Below, in pieces: positions 50,001 through 61,734 of a stretch of 64,000 nucleotides of DNA. Origin of the DNA: Steromphala cineraria (lineage: Eukaryota > Mollusca > Gastropoda > Trochida > Trochidae); assembly GCA_916613615.1 (NCBI GenBank), contig OU744727.1, positions 17,182,093 through 17,246,092 on the forward strand, given 5' to 3'. The notes under the pieces were generated by a model. That model had not been told where the DNA came from, ran no database searches, and saw nothing but the letters and a program-made list of their open reading frames with translations. The stretch's first letter is position 1. Each line of letters opens with the position of its first letter. A program made the translations under genes and the position numbers.

Positions 50001-53000
50001 GTACTTTGTCCATCCTTCTATCCACAAATTCATTATGTTGTTATCAAATATGAATGTCGAATTAATGAAGCGTGTTGCAATGTATATTTTCTACGCGACC
50101 AAGTCGTAAGTCTGTAGACCATTGAAATGTGTACCAAGGGCCGATGGTATATATGTACCCTATGGAAATAAACATATTTACACTGGATAAGAAGATGTAC
50201 CCTTTTCATCAAGTGTTACCTTACGAACTAAAGCAGAGCATCATCGAGATAAAGAAGGTATTAAAGCTCAACTTGATTAAATAAATTGTGTACAAACGTT
50301 AAGCAAGATCATATTCGTTTAAGACAGAAGAGATACTTAATCCCCAGATTGTCGGTATTTCTGCAAGAAAATGTTCTATATGGAGAAAAGTTTGAATGCA
50401 ATGATATTATATGGTTGTATTTAAAATCTAGCCAGTAAAATTACACGGGTCCTTGCTATGAATCTAATGTTTTTACCATTGTGCAGAAACGAGGGATCGA
50501 AAATGAACAAAGTTTGACCATAGACATTTTCCAAGGATATGTTTGAGAATTGGAGGGAGGAATAGATGGAGAAATAAAATAACATTACACGCATGGTTAT
50601 AAATCTGCAATAAATGTATAGCTACAATTGTATTTTTAGCTTCCTACCTACAGAAATAATAGTATCTGGTAAATACTCATATTACAGTTCATTCTATCAT
50701 CATTCTTATGGTAGCTTTTCTAGGTCACAATGGATTCTTACATCTTTGGGTCAGCTTATTCTCTTAACTTTTGATTTCACAGGCTGCAGAGCAGAACAGT
50801 GAAGGAAAGCTCAAATTCTTTTCAGGAGATGTGAACAAGGTGTTACTGGAGTGAGTATGATAAGTAAAATCGTAAATGTAATTAAAACATGCAACTACCG
50901 AAGGAAGGTTACTCCTTTAACTGGCCGTTGTTGGCAAGTGCTGATTATTATTCATGTTATCATCCAAAATAAAATCTCATCTTGGGTCTTTCAATATCAA
51001 ACATATCAACACTCGTTGATACAAGTAGCCACAATTGAGGATACTAGCTTGCACTTTGCATTCATTGTGAAAAGTCATTTATCAATTCATTTATCCATCA
51101 TATCTCAGGGTATATCGTTTCTGCTCTTCATCTGTGGAGCGTCAAGGTTTCCTTTGTAGTACCGAGATTAATTCTGTTATTTAATTGTCAAAACTCTTAT
51201 CTTCATGTCTTCTGGCTTCTATCGTTTGTATCTTACATTTTACGTTGACATTGGTTGTACATGTAGTTTTATATTGACAGTGTTAGTATTGTACAGTTGG
51301 CAATATACTGTTCGGTCAAATTCTTGAGGACATAAGAAAACTGTCAGACCTAACAATTTTCAATCTCCGACCGTTCCTTTCAGAAGAGCATATGACTGCG
51401 CGGACAAGAACATATATGTGTCTTGTTAGATATCATATACAGTCAGGCCTCGATAATCCGAACGTTTCCGGTTTTCATCAAAAACGTTCGGATATAGTGG
51501 AGCGTTCGGACTACTGAAATGAACCAAACAAGTTGGAGTTACTCCACTTTAAATCTACTGAGAGACGAGAACGTATTTAGTATATCAAACTTGTTTAATT
51601 AATGAAGCAGAAATAGTGATAATTAACTAATCCGTTACAGCTAATTGGCGTTCGGATTCGGAGACTGAAGCAACGGATTAATGAATCAACATTTAATGAG
51701 TTTATATAGACATTAGTTTGGTTACAGCTGGCTACCGTTCGGATACCGCGGGATTCGGATTATCGGTGGACGGATTATCGAGGTCTGTAACTATTAATCA
51801 TTGAATTTCATCAGTATTGAGATGCAGTCCCACCAGATCTCGAGTGGGAATCGTCAGGCTATCTACACTCACCTCTCCTTCTTCCTGCCGTGTACAAAGG
51901 AGACGTTGGTGAAGCGAGCCAGGAAACTGAGGCAGTCCAGGCATGAGGATCTTCTCAAGGACCCAATCAACAAGCTCAGAGAAGGTAAAGTTGAGGAAGC
52001 ATTATCACTTTATCATTTGGTCTTTGGATATAAACTGAATGCAGCTTACTGTCTCAGAGGGTGACCTAATGACATATTCAACAAGCTCAGAGAAGGTAAA
52101 GTTGAGGAAGCATTATGACTTTATCATTCGGTCCTTGGATATAAACTGAATGCAGCTTACTGTCTCAGAGGGTGACCTAAGGACATATTCAACAAGCTCA
52201 GAGAAGGTAAAGTTGAGGAGGCATTATGACTTTACCATTCGGTCCTTGGATATAAACTGAATGCAACTTACTGTCTCAGAGGGTGACCTAAGGACATATT
52301 CAACAAGCTCAGAGAAGGTAAAGTTGAGGAAGCATTATCACTTTATCATTTGGTCTTTGGATATAAACTGAATGCAGCTTACTGTCTCAGAGGGTGACCT
52401 AATGACATATTCAACAAGCTTAGAGAAGGTAAAGTTGGGGAAGCATTATGACTTTATCATTCGGTCCTTGGATATAAACTGAATGCAGCTTACTGTCTCA
52501 GAGGGTGACCTAAGGACATATTCAACAAGCTCAGAGAAGGTAAAGTTGAGGAAGCATTATGACTTTATCATTCGGTCCTTGGATATAAACTGAATGCAGC
52601 TTACTGTCTCAGAGGGTGACCTAAGGACATATTCAACAAGCTCAGAGAAGGTAAAGTTGAGGAAGCATTATCACTTTATCATTTGGTCTTTGGATATAAA
52701 CTGAATGCAGCTTACTGTCTCAGAGGGTGACCTAATGACATATTCAACAAGCTCAGAGAAGGTAAAGTTGAAAAGCATTATCACTTTATCATTTGGTCTT
52801 TGGGTATAAACTGAATGTAGCTTACTGTCTCAGAGGGTGACCTAAGGACATATTCAACAAGCTCAGAGAAGGTAAAGTTGAGGAAGCATTATCACTTTAT
52901 CATTCGGTCCTTGGATATAAACTGAATGTAGCTTACTGTCTCAGAGGGTGACATAAGGACATATTCAACAAGCTCAGAGAAGGTAAAGTTGAGGAAGCGT

Positions 53001-56000
53001 CATTCGGCACGTTATCCACTTCTGAATTCTTGTCAACAAATGAACACATTTCATGAACTGTTGTACGCAATACTGCAACAGCCTACATAGCAGATTACAG
53101 ACCCTAACATTCCTTTTAAGATTTAGGGTTTTGCTACCTTTGCAACTAATTTTCCCTGTTAATATTACTTCAGTAGCAGCGTCATCGAATCATTACCCTG
53201 GTCAAAAAATAACAACAATAGTCAATTTATATACCGCATATATCCATGCACATTGCATGCTCAAAGCGAGTGATATATTATCCCTGGTCAACGAGTAAAC
53301 TCCCTAATGAGAATACAAGTGGTCGCCTGTAAGGTACCCAATTACTGCTGGGTGGACAGAGGCACGCTTCGAAATTAGTCACTTACCCAGGGTGACAACA
53401 TTAGTTTCTCAACTCATGTCTCAGTGTGGGGCAGGGAATCAACTGTTCAAACTCTCAGATAATCCAGCAACGGGTTACCCACCCATCCAGCGAGCTGCGC
53501 TCGATGTTGCTAAACTATTCTGATTGCGGTCGACTGAGCATTGCACAGGACCACGTGCCACCACATGGTGATAATTTTTTGTGAAACTGATTGGAAATGA
53601 AGTTATATGATGGTTCACATTCTGTCTGTTACTTTTCATTAATATTGAAGACATAAACCATGACAATTTTAAAAAATATATATAATAAAGAATAACTCAG
53701 GAGTCTTAGAGTTTTTGAAAATTTTAAAATGCATTCAGTTATTATTTCATGGTTTACATTTTCAGCTGTGAATGTGATGATGCAAACCCTTGTGGAGAAG
53801 TATAAAGCCGAGAATCAGAGGTAGGTCGTCAACATTTAAGATTGTCACGATTTTACCAACAAGTATTCTAAAATAAAACATGGCATTTTAGCATGATTAT
53901 ACACTAGGCAGTTCCATTTTCTGTCCACCTTGATTTGGTGAGCAAGATGTCAACTTTTGCAATATTTAAAAAAATAGATTTTATAACAGACACCCAATCT
54001 AAATAAATTTAGATCAACAGATTTTTTATTTTGTCATATTGTTGATCTTACATTGACCAGTGTGAGAGGTCGTCCCGGTGACCTTTCGTATGCAAATAAG
54101 GAATTCGCGATTTGATCAATCAAATTCGACGTTACAAACAGTTCATAGTCGGTATTTCAAAGAATGAACGGAAGAAATATATGATGGCTTATGGCCTGTT
54201 CTCAATAACAGTGTGCATTGTGAAAAATAAATCTTGTTTTCGATACTGATAAGAAAAATATCAATAGGTTGATTTTATTTTGGTTGTATGAAATATTTTT
54301 AGTTTAATGATTGACAAAAATCACTATTTTAAACATTATTTGGATGACAATGAAATAAATTAGTATAAACGAGTTTGATAAAAAAGGAGTTACCTCCCCT
54401 TGCATATGGATTTTCGCAGATATTGGCATTTATCAAGCTCTAACTTTGTGATTATTATTCGCCACGTTAGTATCTGTGCGACGTGCAATTATCATTTGTC
54501 ATCGGCAACTAGCAAATACGCTAAATCATTTCAAAATGAAAAAATCTAATCTATTAATACATCCAAGCAATCCGCTCCGAATGACAAAGCTCCGAACATC
54601 ATCCATTTCAAAAGATGCGCTGCTGAGTTTTTTAACTTCCAGCGAGCTAGGGCAAGTTTTCCGATTGGCCGAGAGGCTGATGTCAGAGGTCACCGGGACG
54701 ACCTGCCTTACGGGCCAATGTTAGATCAACAGTATGACCAAATATAAAACCTGTTGATCTAAATTTATTTAGATTGAACAGACACCTTGCACTAAAGGCT
54801 TTTTTTCACGAATCGCTGTACAAAATCAAAAAATCAAAGAAAGCTAGGAGGACATTGAACTGAATTAAGGGAAATATAACTAATTTATAATTTATTTATC
54901 AAGAACAAATAATGTTTTATTTATAACTTGATCTTAGAAAAAATATTACTTGTAAATATGAGGTAGCCATGTGGTTCAATGTTTAATGAATCAGCGACTT
55001 CGTCCCGTTGCTTTTGTTGCCGGTAACATGTATTCATGTCCAATCTTTAGAACTCGGAAAACGAAAAAAATCTCTAAATGCCGATTACATATATTTCCTA
55101 CCATGTCCGAATGCAATACTCAAACTGTTATATCGCCCCTATCAATCTTTTGGTCAAAAAAGGTCCACGCAAATACCATAAAGTTACCTTTATCGAAGAA
55201 ATCTCCGCATACCATAATGTGCTTTCGTAATACATGGGGCAATTTCAAACAGCAAGCTGTAGTTTCTATTTTTGGAACTTTTACTATATATCATTTTCCC
55301 TTTAACTTCTAATATTCGATGCATGTTGTTCAATTTCGTCATATTTTGGAGCCATAAATATATTGTAACAAATAATAAAACCAGAACTGGCATTAAATAT
55401 CAGAACAAGTTTTGTTGATATCACAGACATTCGATGTACATATGCAAATTAGAAAGAATCTTGTTCTGTCAAATACTCAGACATTATAATTGAAATCGTG
55501 AATATTTCGTCGTCATCCTGTCTCCGGGTACGAACGTTACGCTAACTCCACTAATCTGTACCCTGGGATCAGAAGCTAGATTCGCTCGAGCGGCCCGACT
55601 TGGGATATAGCCAATCAAATCATTTTCTATTTGAAGTTTTATCGAGAAGGTCGCGAGAAAATGATTTGATTGGCTATATCCCAAGTCGGGCCGCTCGAGC
55701 GAATCTAGCTTCTGATCCCAGGGTACAGATTAGTGGAGTTAGCGTAACGTTCGTACCCGGAGACAGGATGATTTCGTCGTATGCAAATAAATCAACCTTG
55801 CATTTAGGAAAAATCGAAAGGTCATAAGACGCAGTTATATATTTTTCACTGCACAGTGTTAAAACGCCCGAACTTCTAGAATTGGCCTTTCAGAGACGTA
55901 CGATTTAATTGATGGATGAAATTTAACTCAGATTAAGCCATCAAAGGTTACCCTGGCGGCTGAACTTACGAGTGAGATCTATGAGCTGGGTAACGCAGTG

Positions 56001-59000
56001 AAGAAAATTATGATCTTAATTTAATGAGATTGGTAACATTGTTGTCACTTTTGTCACGATATTGGCCAGGCTTGAGAAAAAGGAGGACTGTACAGGGAGT
56101 GTTGAAAAGGATCAGATGGATGCAGACGGGGCGGATCCAAGGAAGAAGTTTGTGTGGACGGATCCTGTAAGGAACTTACTCTGTGACGTCGTCAGAGTTA
56201 AGATGAGGTCGTTCGTAGCTGCCAAACAGCGGGGACAGACTGCTGAAGAGTTTATCAGCTGCTTCCTCGATATGGAGATTCGTCCAATATGGCCCCCGGG
56301 TTGGATACAAACAAAGTATGTTTAAAGGGAAAATGATGATTCAAATAAGGGTAAAAGAAATTTTCGAAGTTCCAACACGTCATGAGGACCTATTATGTTT
56401 TCTTTATTAGCCTTGAGTACTGTTGAGAAATATTGTATTCTACAATGGGTTTCAAGTAATTTTTGTATTGTAAGCAAAAATGTTGTGATTTATGCTAAAA
56501 CTCATATTAAACTGTTATAAAGATTTCTGTAGGATGTTGGTCTTACGCCAGAATACAGAAGATGATGAGTTCTTTTTAGACATATTTATAGAATCATTCC
56601 CCAAACAACGCGGAACGTGAAATAATGATGAAATGCAAACTCAATTCTCATAAACTGGAATAATCTTGAAACGTAAACTCTTCATATTGAATGTTTGTTA
56701 TAGGATAACAACAACATATAGCAGTTGGTATAGATAAAGACAATATTTAAATTCTTTGTTAAGTCCAATCATCACTTTAAATAGAAATATGTTATCAAGA
56801 TATTATTAAAGGCAATCGATCTTATTATTGATGTAAGGGAGATAACTCATATTTGCTTCTCTGCAGAATACTGTACAAGGAGAGTAGAGCGGCCCATGAA
56901 GTGTGGACCAATCCGTGAGTACTTCATGTCTGGGAGATTCTCTTCAATATCATTGATACTCGATTCTGTATTACTTGGTTGTCTGTGCGTGTTATTTGTT
57001 TGATTTCTCTTTATGTAAAAATGTTCGAATATCTAAGTGTATTAATTACTTAAGTTTATCAAACCATATACGCATTATATTTACATCACTGAGTTATTTT
57101 AAGGAATCGATGTAGCCATTGCATTCGTGCACAGACATTCGTATCCTGCTTACACCTCATTAATCAATTGCTACATGTGCACGAGAAGTCATTGCTTTAA
57201 TTATTCATGAAGATACATGTACACCCATTTGGTTTGTCTTCTGCTATTGCAGTGAGGCGCTGAAGGAGGGTACAGAACTTGACCAGGGATTCAGACTTGA
57301 AGATGACATGGAAGTGTCAGATGTCGACAAGGTCATAACAGAACTGCCAAAGTCGGATGCACCAACTACTCAGGATTATGTAGATCAAGGAAACCGATGT
57401 GGAACAGAAAACCCACCCGCAAAAACCCTAACGGCTTCAAGCACCAACTCCAAACCAAGCAGTGTCCCCATAGAAAAGAGTCATGGGGAAATCAAACATG
57501 GACTTGTGACGGAAACGTTGCATATTCCTCAAACATCCTCTTTTAACTCATCGAAACAACCTCTATCCAATGTTCATGCTCCTGGTACAAACATTCCTCA
57601 GAAAGCTGTTCATATGGAAGGAATTGGGAAACTAATGGCAACTTATGCTTCTTCAATGGTGTCACCCTCTAAACCTCAGTCCTCCACAGGGATGAAAGCT
57701 GCGCTTCCCAATCTTCAGCTTATGCTTGTTCAGGTCCAACAGCCTGGCTCTATACAACAGGCACCATTACCAGCACCAAGACCATCGCTCAGTGCACAAC
57801 AGGATATTCAGATGAAAGTTGCAACCTCCTCCCAGGGACACACACTTTATCTTGTAGATAGCTCACCTTCTCAGATTCTGCAGGGCTCCATGAGTCTTGC
57901 TACTCCAACTTGTTCGAAACCGTTTGAATCACCGTCCAACAATCAACAACACAAGCTCACTCAAATAGGCTCCGTGCCTCAAAAGCACTCCCTTCAGGGT
58001 CCACTCAATATGTCCCCTCAGGGCCTGACACAAACTTCTCTACAAAAGGCAGGCGGTTCTCAGTCTGCCCTGACTGGCAGTAAGGTATCTCCTTGTAAAC
58101 CGACAAGCAAGGTTCAACACAGCATAGACAAACCTACCTCCAATGATCCTCGATCATTACTCGATATACAGAGCCAAAGTGATTTTTCCGAGTATGCGAA
58201 GAAAAAAAGGCAGAAAATGTTAGCGATGAAACAGCATCAACTTCAGCAACATCAGCAACTTCAGCAACATCAGCAAAATCAGAAGCAGGAGAATCTCAAG
58301 GTGTCCGAAAACTCTATCATCATGCCACGCACAACATGGCAGATACAATATCCTAGCAACTGTTTTACCCCAGGAATGTCTGTGTTCAGGCCGAGGGGGA
58401 CCCCAGGAAACACCAAAGCATCTAAACCTTTGCCTCACACGAAGATCCCTGCCGGGAAGCAGACAGTCAGGCAGGAGGTGGCATCTGCTGTCACACACAG
58501 CACGACTCTTCCAGGTATGCAGCAGCAGTCCTTGCAAAGTGATCTTATTCAAGGTAGTAGAAAACCTTCATCCAATTTTGCAGTAGTTTTAAACACTGAC
58601 CAACGTTTGAATTGATATATGCATGTATGCACGTCGGATAAATAGTTATTTAGAATTTAAAATCATGAAACAGTTTAAGGGCAAAATAAACAGTTGAGAG
58701 CATTTTATTATCTATACTTGTGTTTCAAATTAGCTTTATATTTATAATCATTCTCCGCCAATAAGTGGAGCGGGGATTTATCGGCAGGTTTAAGTTAGCA
58801 ACTTCTTAGTTTCTAGTTATTCGTTATTCGCACAGCGTTTTTAAGATAGAGAATGACTTGCTTTAGCTGTGGAGTATCAATACCTTAATGCCAATTGAAA
58901 TGCGAATATGTTACTAGAGTTATTGTCCTTATTTCGTTCTTTTATTGAGAGTTATAATGATAATCAATTTGACAGGGCATATTGATGATAACGTCTTCTC

Positions 59001-61478
59001 ATTGATATGAAAAAATGTTTTTTTTAATAATAATATTTCTGTACTCTGCTCTCATTGGTCCGCTATGCTGCAGGAACTTCCCACCTCACGACGACCCCCC
59101 AGTCTGGGCAAGGTGTGATGACCCCGGGGACCACGAGCCACCCCCAACCCTCTAACTCCTCCCTCTCCTCGCCCCACCACACAGGTGAGTCTCTGCTGAC
59201 TGTTGGTGTAAGTATCACAAATCAAATAGAGACAATATAGACAAATCTCGAGTTGCAAAAAGTACCCCACGCCGCTAATGGCTGCAACATTGCCCAAGCG
59301 GAGTAAAACAATAATTCACAAAAACATACCACAGTTGCTTTCGATTTTATCATAATATATTATTAGAAAAATGATGCATTTGATTATGACACGAATAGAA
59401 AACTACATAGATTATTTGCAGATTGAATGAATATTGTGTGTATGGTAAATGCTTTGTCGAAGTATCCGTGTCCTATGCAGGGAGGGGTAAGAAAATGAAA
59501 TTTACACAAACATGACTCCAACCATGTTTAAGTAGTGTAAATGTTTGAATAATGTATTGATTCCAACAAAGACAAAGATGTCGATGAACAGTCGTTGTTG
59601 TCGTTGCTATAAAATATAAGCTTGAGTTCTTAACTTCATTGTTATAGTGAGGAGTTATGTGATAAAATATAGTTATATTGCTTCCCATCAATAGTATACA
59701 TTGAAATTCATGTTAATTAATATTTAACTGAATTATTTAATTCCCAGTTGCAGCCTGTCAAATCTTCATTTCGACTCTCTATCTACAATTACTAACATGT
59801 CTAATCATCACTCTGTTAGAAAAAACATTCTACCCAATCTAAATACATTTAGATCAACAGGTTTTATATTTGGTCATACTGTTGATCTAAGATTGGAACG
59901 TAAGGCGGGTCATCCCGCTGACCTCTGAAATCAGCCGCTCGGCCAATCAGAAAAGTTGCCCTAGCTCGCTGGAAATTTAAAAAACTCAGCAGCACATCTT
60001 TTGAAACGGATGATGTTCGGAGCTCTGTCATTCGGAGCGGAGCAGAGCGACCATTTCGATGAATAATCCGATTGCTTGGATGTATTAATAGATTATATTT
60101 TTTCATTTTCAAATGATAAGCGTATTTGCTAGTTCATTGCACATCGAACAGATACTAACGTGGCGAATAATAATCACAAAGTTAGAGCATGATAAATGTC
60201 AATATTTACGAAACTCCTTTTTCAAACTCGTTTATACTAATTCTTTCGTTTCCATCCAAATAATATAAAAATAGTGATTTTTTTGTCAATCATAAATCTA
60301 AAAATGTTTCATACAACCAAAATAAAGCCAACCTACTGATATTTTTATTATCAGTATAAAAAAACAAGATCTATTTTTCACAATGCACACTGTTATTGCG
60401 AACAGGCCATAAGCTATCATATGTTTCTTCCGTTCACACATTGAATGAGCGACTATGAACTGTTTGTGACGTCGAATTTGATTGATCAAATCGCGAATTC
60501 GTTATTTGCATACGAAAGGACACCGGGACGACCTCTCACACTGGTCAATCTTAGATCAACAGTATGACCAAATATTAAACCTGTTGATCTAAATTTATTT
60601 AGATTGCATTCTACCAGACTCTGATTTTCTGAAATCTTTCTCAATTTCTGAATTCACTTAGCTACAAAAGGGTTCAAAACTCTAAATGTTGATGGTGATG
60701 ATGTTTCAACTTTCTTGATTGAAGTATCATCTTCGTGCCGGTTAATTGCAAAGTTATATTCTACCTCAGTTGATAGTCATAGTCACAGCGTTAATTACGG
60801 TCAGGGTGATAGTAAAGTAGTTGAATATAAGAAATATATTTTAGGGATATCAAACAGTAGTTTGAACGTGGCATTCAAAAGTGTTCTCAACGCCCAGGAC
60901 CGATGGATGTAAGAATATTATATAGCGTCTAACCTCCATCACACTGTCACCGAAGGTTAGAATAAGACCTGTCATTGTTTAGACAGTATTTTAATATCGC
61001 CTGTCCACTGCAGTCGATCGTCCATTTCATGTGTCCGTATCTGTTATTTTGGATCACTTTGGATGTAACTCAACATTTCTTTTGCGAAATGATTTGATAG
61101 GGAATACGACATTGAGAGCTAGAAGCTGGCAAGAGGCGCATAAATATAACCTTGCAAAGATGAGTCTTTGGTAAATCCATACACGTGATTAACCCCTGAA
61201 TTAACCGATAACAAGACACTTTGAGAATAAGAATAAAGAATAAGAAGATATGAATAAAGCAATGTTTATCAGCAAATTCAAATTTAACAAAAGTATAGTT
61301 TTAGGATGTCATTACGACTTTCTGCATAATGAAAGTTTCAGCTGTAAACAAATTTCTCAACATGTTCGTTTGTCAACATTTGTTTATATGATGACCGTTT
61401 CCTCCTCCAGTTTTGATAATTTTCAAAGATAAACTTGTTTTTAGAAATGACGCCTGATGTGTTACAGGTCCCTCTTAG
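44366..61478 (+). CDS. Gene C: TRIM (RING-B-box-coiled-coil)-ubinuclein fusion protein, 1166 codons
   Basis: Thirteen coding exons: 44366-44513, 44737-44871, 46281-47095, 49053-49183, 49471-49732, 50783-50850, 51815-51984, 53766-53820, 56070-56315, 56867-56914, 57253-58553, 59074-59184 and 61468-61478. All are GT-AG and in phase; the sum is 3501 nt, ending in TAG. Exon lengths equal those of gene B for exons 1, 3, 4, 6, 7, 8, 10 and 13. The others differ by multiples of three, which is strong evidence that both are translated. Exon 4 has a NAGNAG acceptor, so it may also start at 49050. Introns 2, 5, 6, 8 and 12 carry mobile elements that gene B lacks. Role as for gene B: a presumed RING ligase joined to a histone-chaperone-derived module, function unproven. 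Confidence 0.85.
44935..46064. mobile_element. Interspersed element with repeated AGGTCA half-sites, in intron 2 of gene C
   Basis: Starts with the inverted pair AGCAGCCCCGTC / GACGGGGCTGCT at 44932-44959 and ends near CATCTTGTTC. CAAGGTCAAAGGTCAAGGTC occurs near 45101, 45391 and 45535, and CAAGGTCAAGGTCACAGCAAG near 45258 and 45690. A block of about 430 bp is tandemly duplicated (about 45050-45330 and 45480-45770). The corresponding intron of gene B (24500-24648) is only 149 bp and has no insertion. Confidence 0.7.
48419..48543. repeat. Two-copy 62-bp tandem duplication in intron 3 of gene C
   Basis: GATGAGCAAATGAATAAGAA ... CCTCATACTTGTTT is followed directly by a second copy with three or four changes. 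It is recent and non-coding. Confidence 0.8.
49053..56914 (+). CDS. Gene C exons 4-10: basic linker and ubinuclein middle domain
   Basis: Exon 4 encodes RKLKEGLDGEKKNMKKMMM and a second basic cluster, AVRRRKSL. Exon 5 has the acidic DIISIIEELLQDDS, then LPPGLPDKLQQSI. Exons 6-8 give KFFSGDVNKVLLDIEMQSHQ and FLPCTKETLVKRARKL. Exons 9-10 give KFVWTDPVRNLLCDVVRVK and PIWPPGWIQTKILYKESRAA, collinear with UBN1. Exon 9 is 39 nt (13 codons) shorter than in B, in the acidic linker. From LCDVV to the exon 9 donor the DNA is identical to gene B. Confidence 0.85.
49775..50190 (+). mobile_element. LINE ORF2 3'-end fragment in intron 5 of gene C
   Basis: An open frame reads LRIALARFRCSSHSLNIETG, then RVCNVCNNGNIESEYHFMLV, the terminal Cys/His segment (C..C...EYHF...C) typical of a group of invertebrate LINE ORF2 proteins. 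It ends with a stop at 50107-50109, and a short 3' UTR has AATAAA near 50168. The frame is intact and the 5' end truncated, so it is a fairly recent insertion. It interrupts the spacer between exon 5 and its decayed duplicate. Confidence 0.75.
50200..50270 (+). pseudogene. Decayed duplicate of the end of exon 5 (gene C)
   Basis: AAAGCAGAGCATCATCGAGA followed by TAAAGAAG|GTATTAAAG closely mirrors the end of true exon 5 (CAGCAGAGCATCGTCCAGAT ... AAGAAG|GTATTACAT), including a donor. No usable acceptor with an open frame is evident, so it is probably a dead exon, or at most a cryptic donor. Confidence 0.55.
51440..51787. mobile_element. Tigger/pogo-like MITE in intron 6 of gene C
   Basis: Starts CAGTCAGGCCTCGATAATCC and ends with the inverse of CAGACCTCGATAATCCG. 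It is flanked by TA on both sides (51438-51439 and 51788-51789), the target of Tc1/mariner-superfamily elements. It is 348 bp long, with GTTCGGAT phrases throughout and no transposase. Confidence 0.85.
51959..53010 (+). repeat. 111-bp tandem array carrying repeated splice donors, in exon 7/intron 7 of gene C
   Basis: CAAGCTCAGAGAAGGTAAAG starts ten times, at 51971, 52082, 52193, 52304, 52415, 52526, 52637, 52748, 52858 and 52969, with a period of 111 bp (one step is 110). The copy at 52415 has TTAG for CTCAG. The first unit overlaps the true end of exon 7. Units fall into two types (TCACTTTATCATTTGG or TGACTTTATCATTCGG) in the order a b b a b b a a, suggesting a three-unit higher-order repeat. 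Each unit has an in-frame stop (GGGTGA). Confidence 0.95.
53985..54786. mobile_element. Mutator-like fold-back element, copy 2, in intron 8 of gene C
   Basis: The element is 53995-54776 (782 bp), with CAATCTAAATAAATTTAGAT at the left and its inverse at the right. The target duplication AACAGACACC occurs at 53985-53994 and 54777-54786 (9 or 10 bp, depending on the end base). It has the same orientation as copy 1. Confidence 0.9.
55504..55780. mobile_element. Long-armed fold-back element in intron 8 of gene C
   Basis: The element is 55514-55770 (257 bp). Its two arms of about 110 bp are perfectly or almost perfectly complementary, from CATCCTGTCTCCGGGTACGA inward to CAATCAAATCATTTTCT, around a loop of about 25 bp. 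The target duplication ATTTCGTCGT lies at 55504-55513 and 55771-55780. Overlapping ORFs on both strands are mirror images of the arms and not genes. Confidence 0.95.
57253..61478 (+). CDS. Gene C exons 11-13: disordered tail
   Basis: Exon 11 (1301 nt, 435 shorter than in B) is rich in Ser, Gln, Pro and Lys. It shares FRLEDDMEVSDVDKV, SVPQKHSL and SNDPRSLL with B, and has a stronger Gln/His run (LQQHQQLQQHQQNQ). Exon 12 encodes GTSHLTTTPQSGQGVMTPGT. Exon 13 adds GPS before TAG at 61476-61478, the same codon position as in B. Confidence 0.8.
59827..60615. mobile_element. Mutator-like fold-back element, copy 3 (inverted), in intron 12 of gene C
   Basis: The element is 59836-60606 (771 bp), inverted relative to copies 1 and 2. 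The target duplication CATTCTACC is exact at 59827-59835 and 60607-60615. The interior contains AATTTGATTGATCAAATCGC and TCATTCGGAGCGGAG, shared with the other copies. Confidence 0.9.
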
Positions 61479-61734
61479 TCACCGAGGGGATAGTGAGAGC
61501 ACACTGGGAGGTGAGGGCGTCACACTTCGCAGCACCTGACGAGGATGAGTAGGGGAGGAATATGTCTCCTTGATAAAGCCCCTACCCCCGTGTTTACTGT
61601 TTCGGAGCTAAATGCAGGTGTGGTGTCCCCCCTTTTGGAAAAATCTGGTTATGATTAGTGGATCTCGATAGAAAATCGACTTTGTTTAACTGCTTAGACC
61701 ATTTACTTACTTTTCCAATGTTCTCTTATTTACG

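Noticed and set aside
49822..50109. Possible extra coding exon of gene C in intron 5
   Set aside because: The frame matches the end of a LINE ORF2 protein, is followed by the LINE 3' UTR, and has no counterpart in gene B.
51959..53010. Regular direct repeats resembling a CRISPR array
   Set aside because: The units are contiguous 111-bp copies without unique spacers, and the host is an animal.
54476..54724. 82-codon ORF and its inverted counterpart at 59864-60112
   Set aside because: Both lie inside the Mutator-like element and differ by frame-breaking changes, so they are not a conserved protein.
55484..55827. ORFs on both strands with nearly the same protein
   Set aside because: They read the two arms of a palindromic element; the likeness is due to the inverted repeat.
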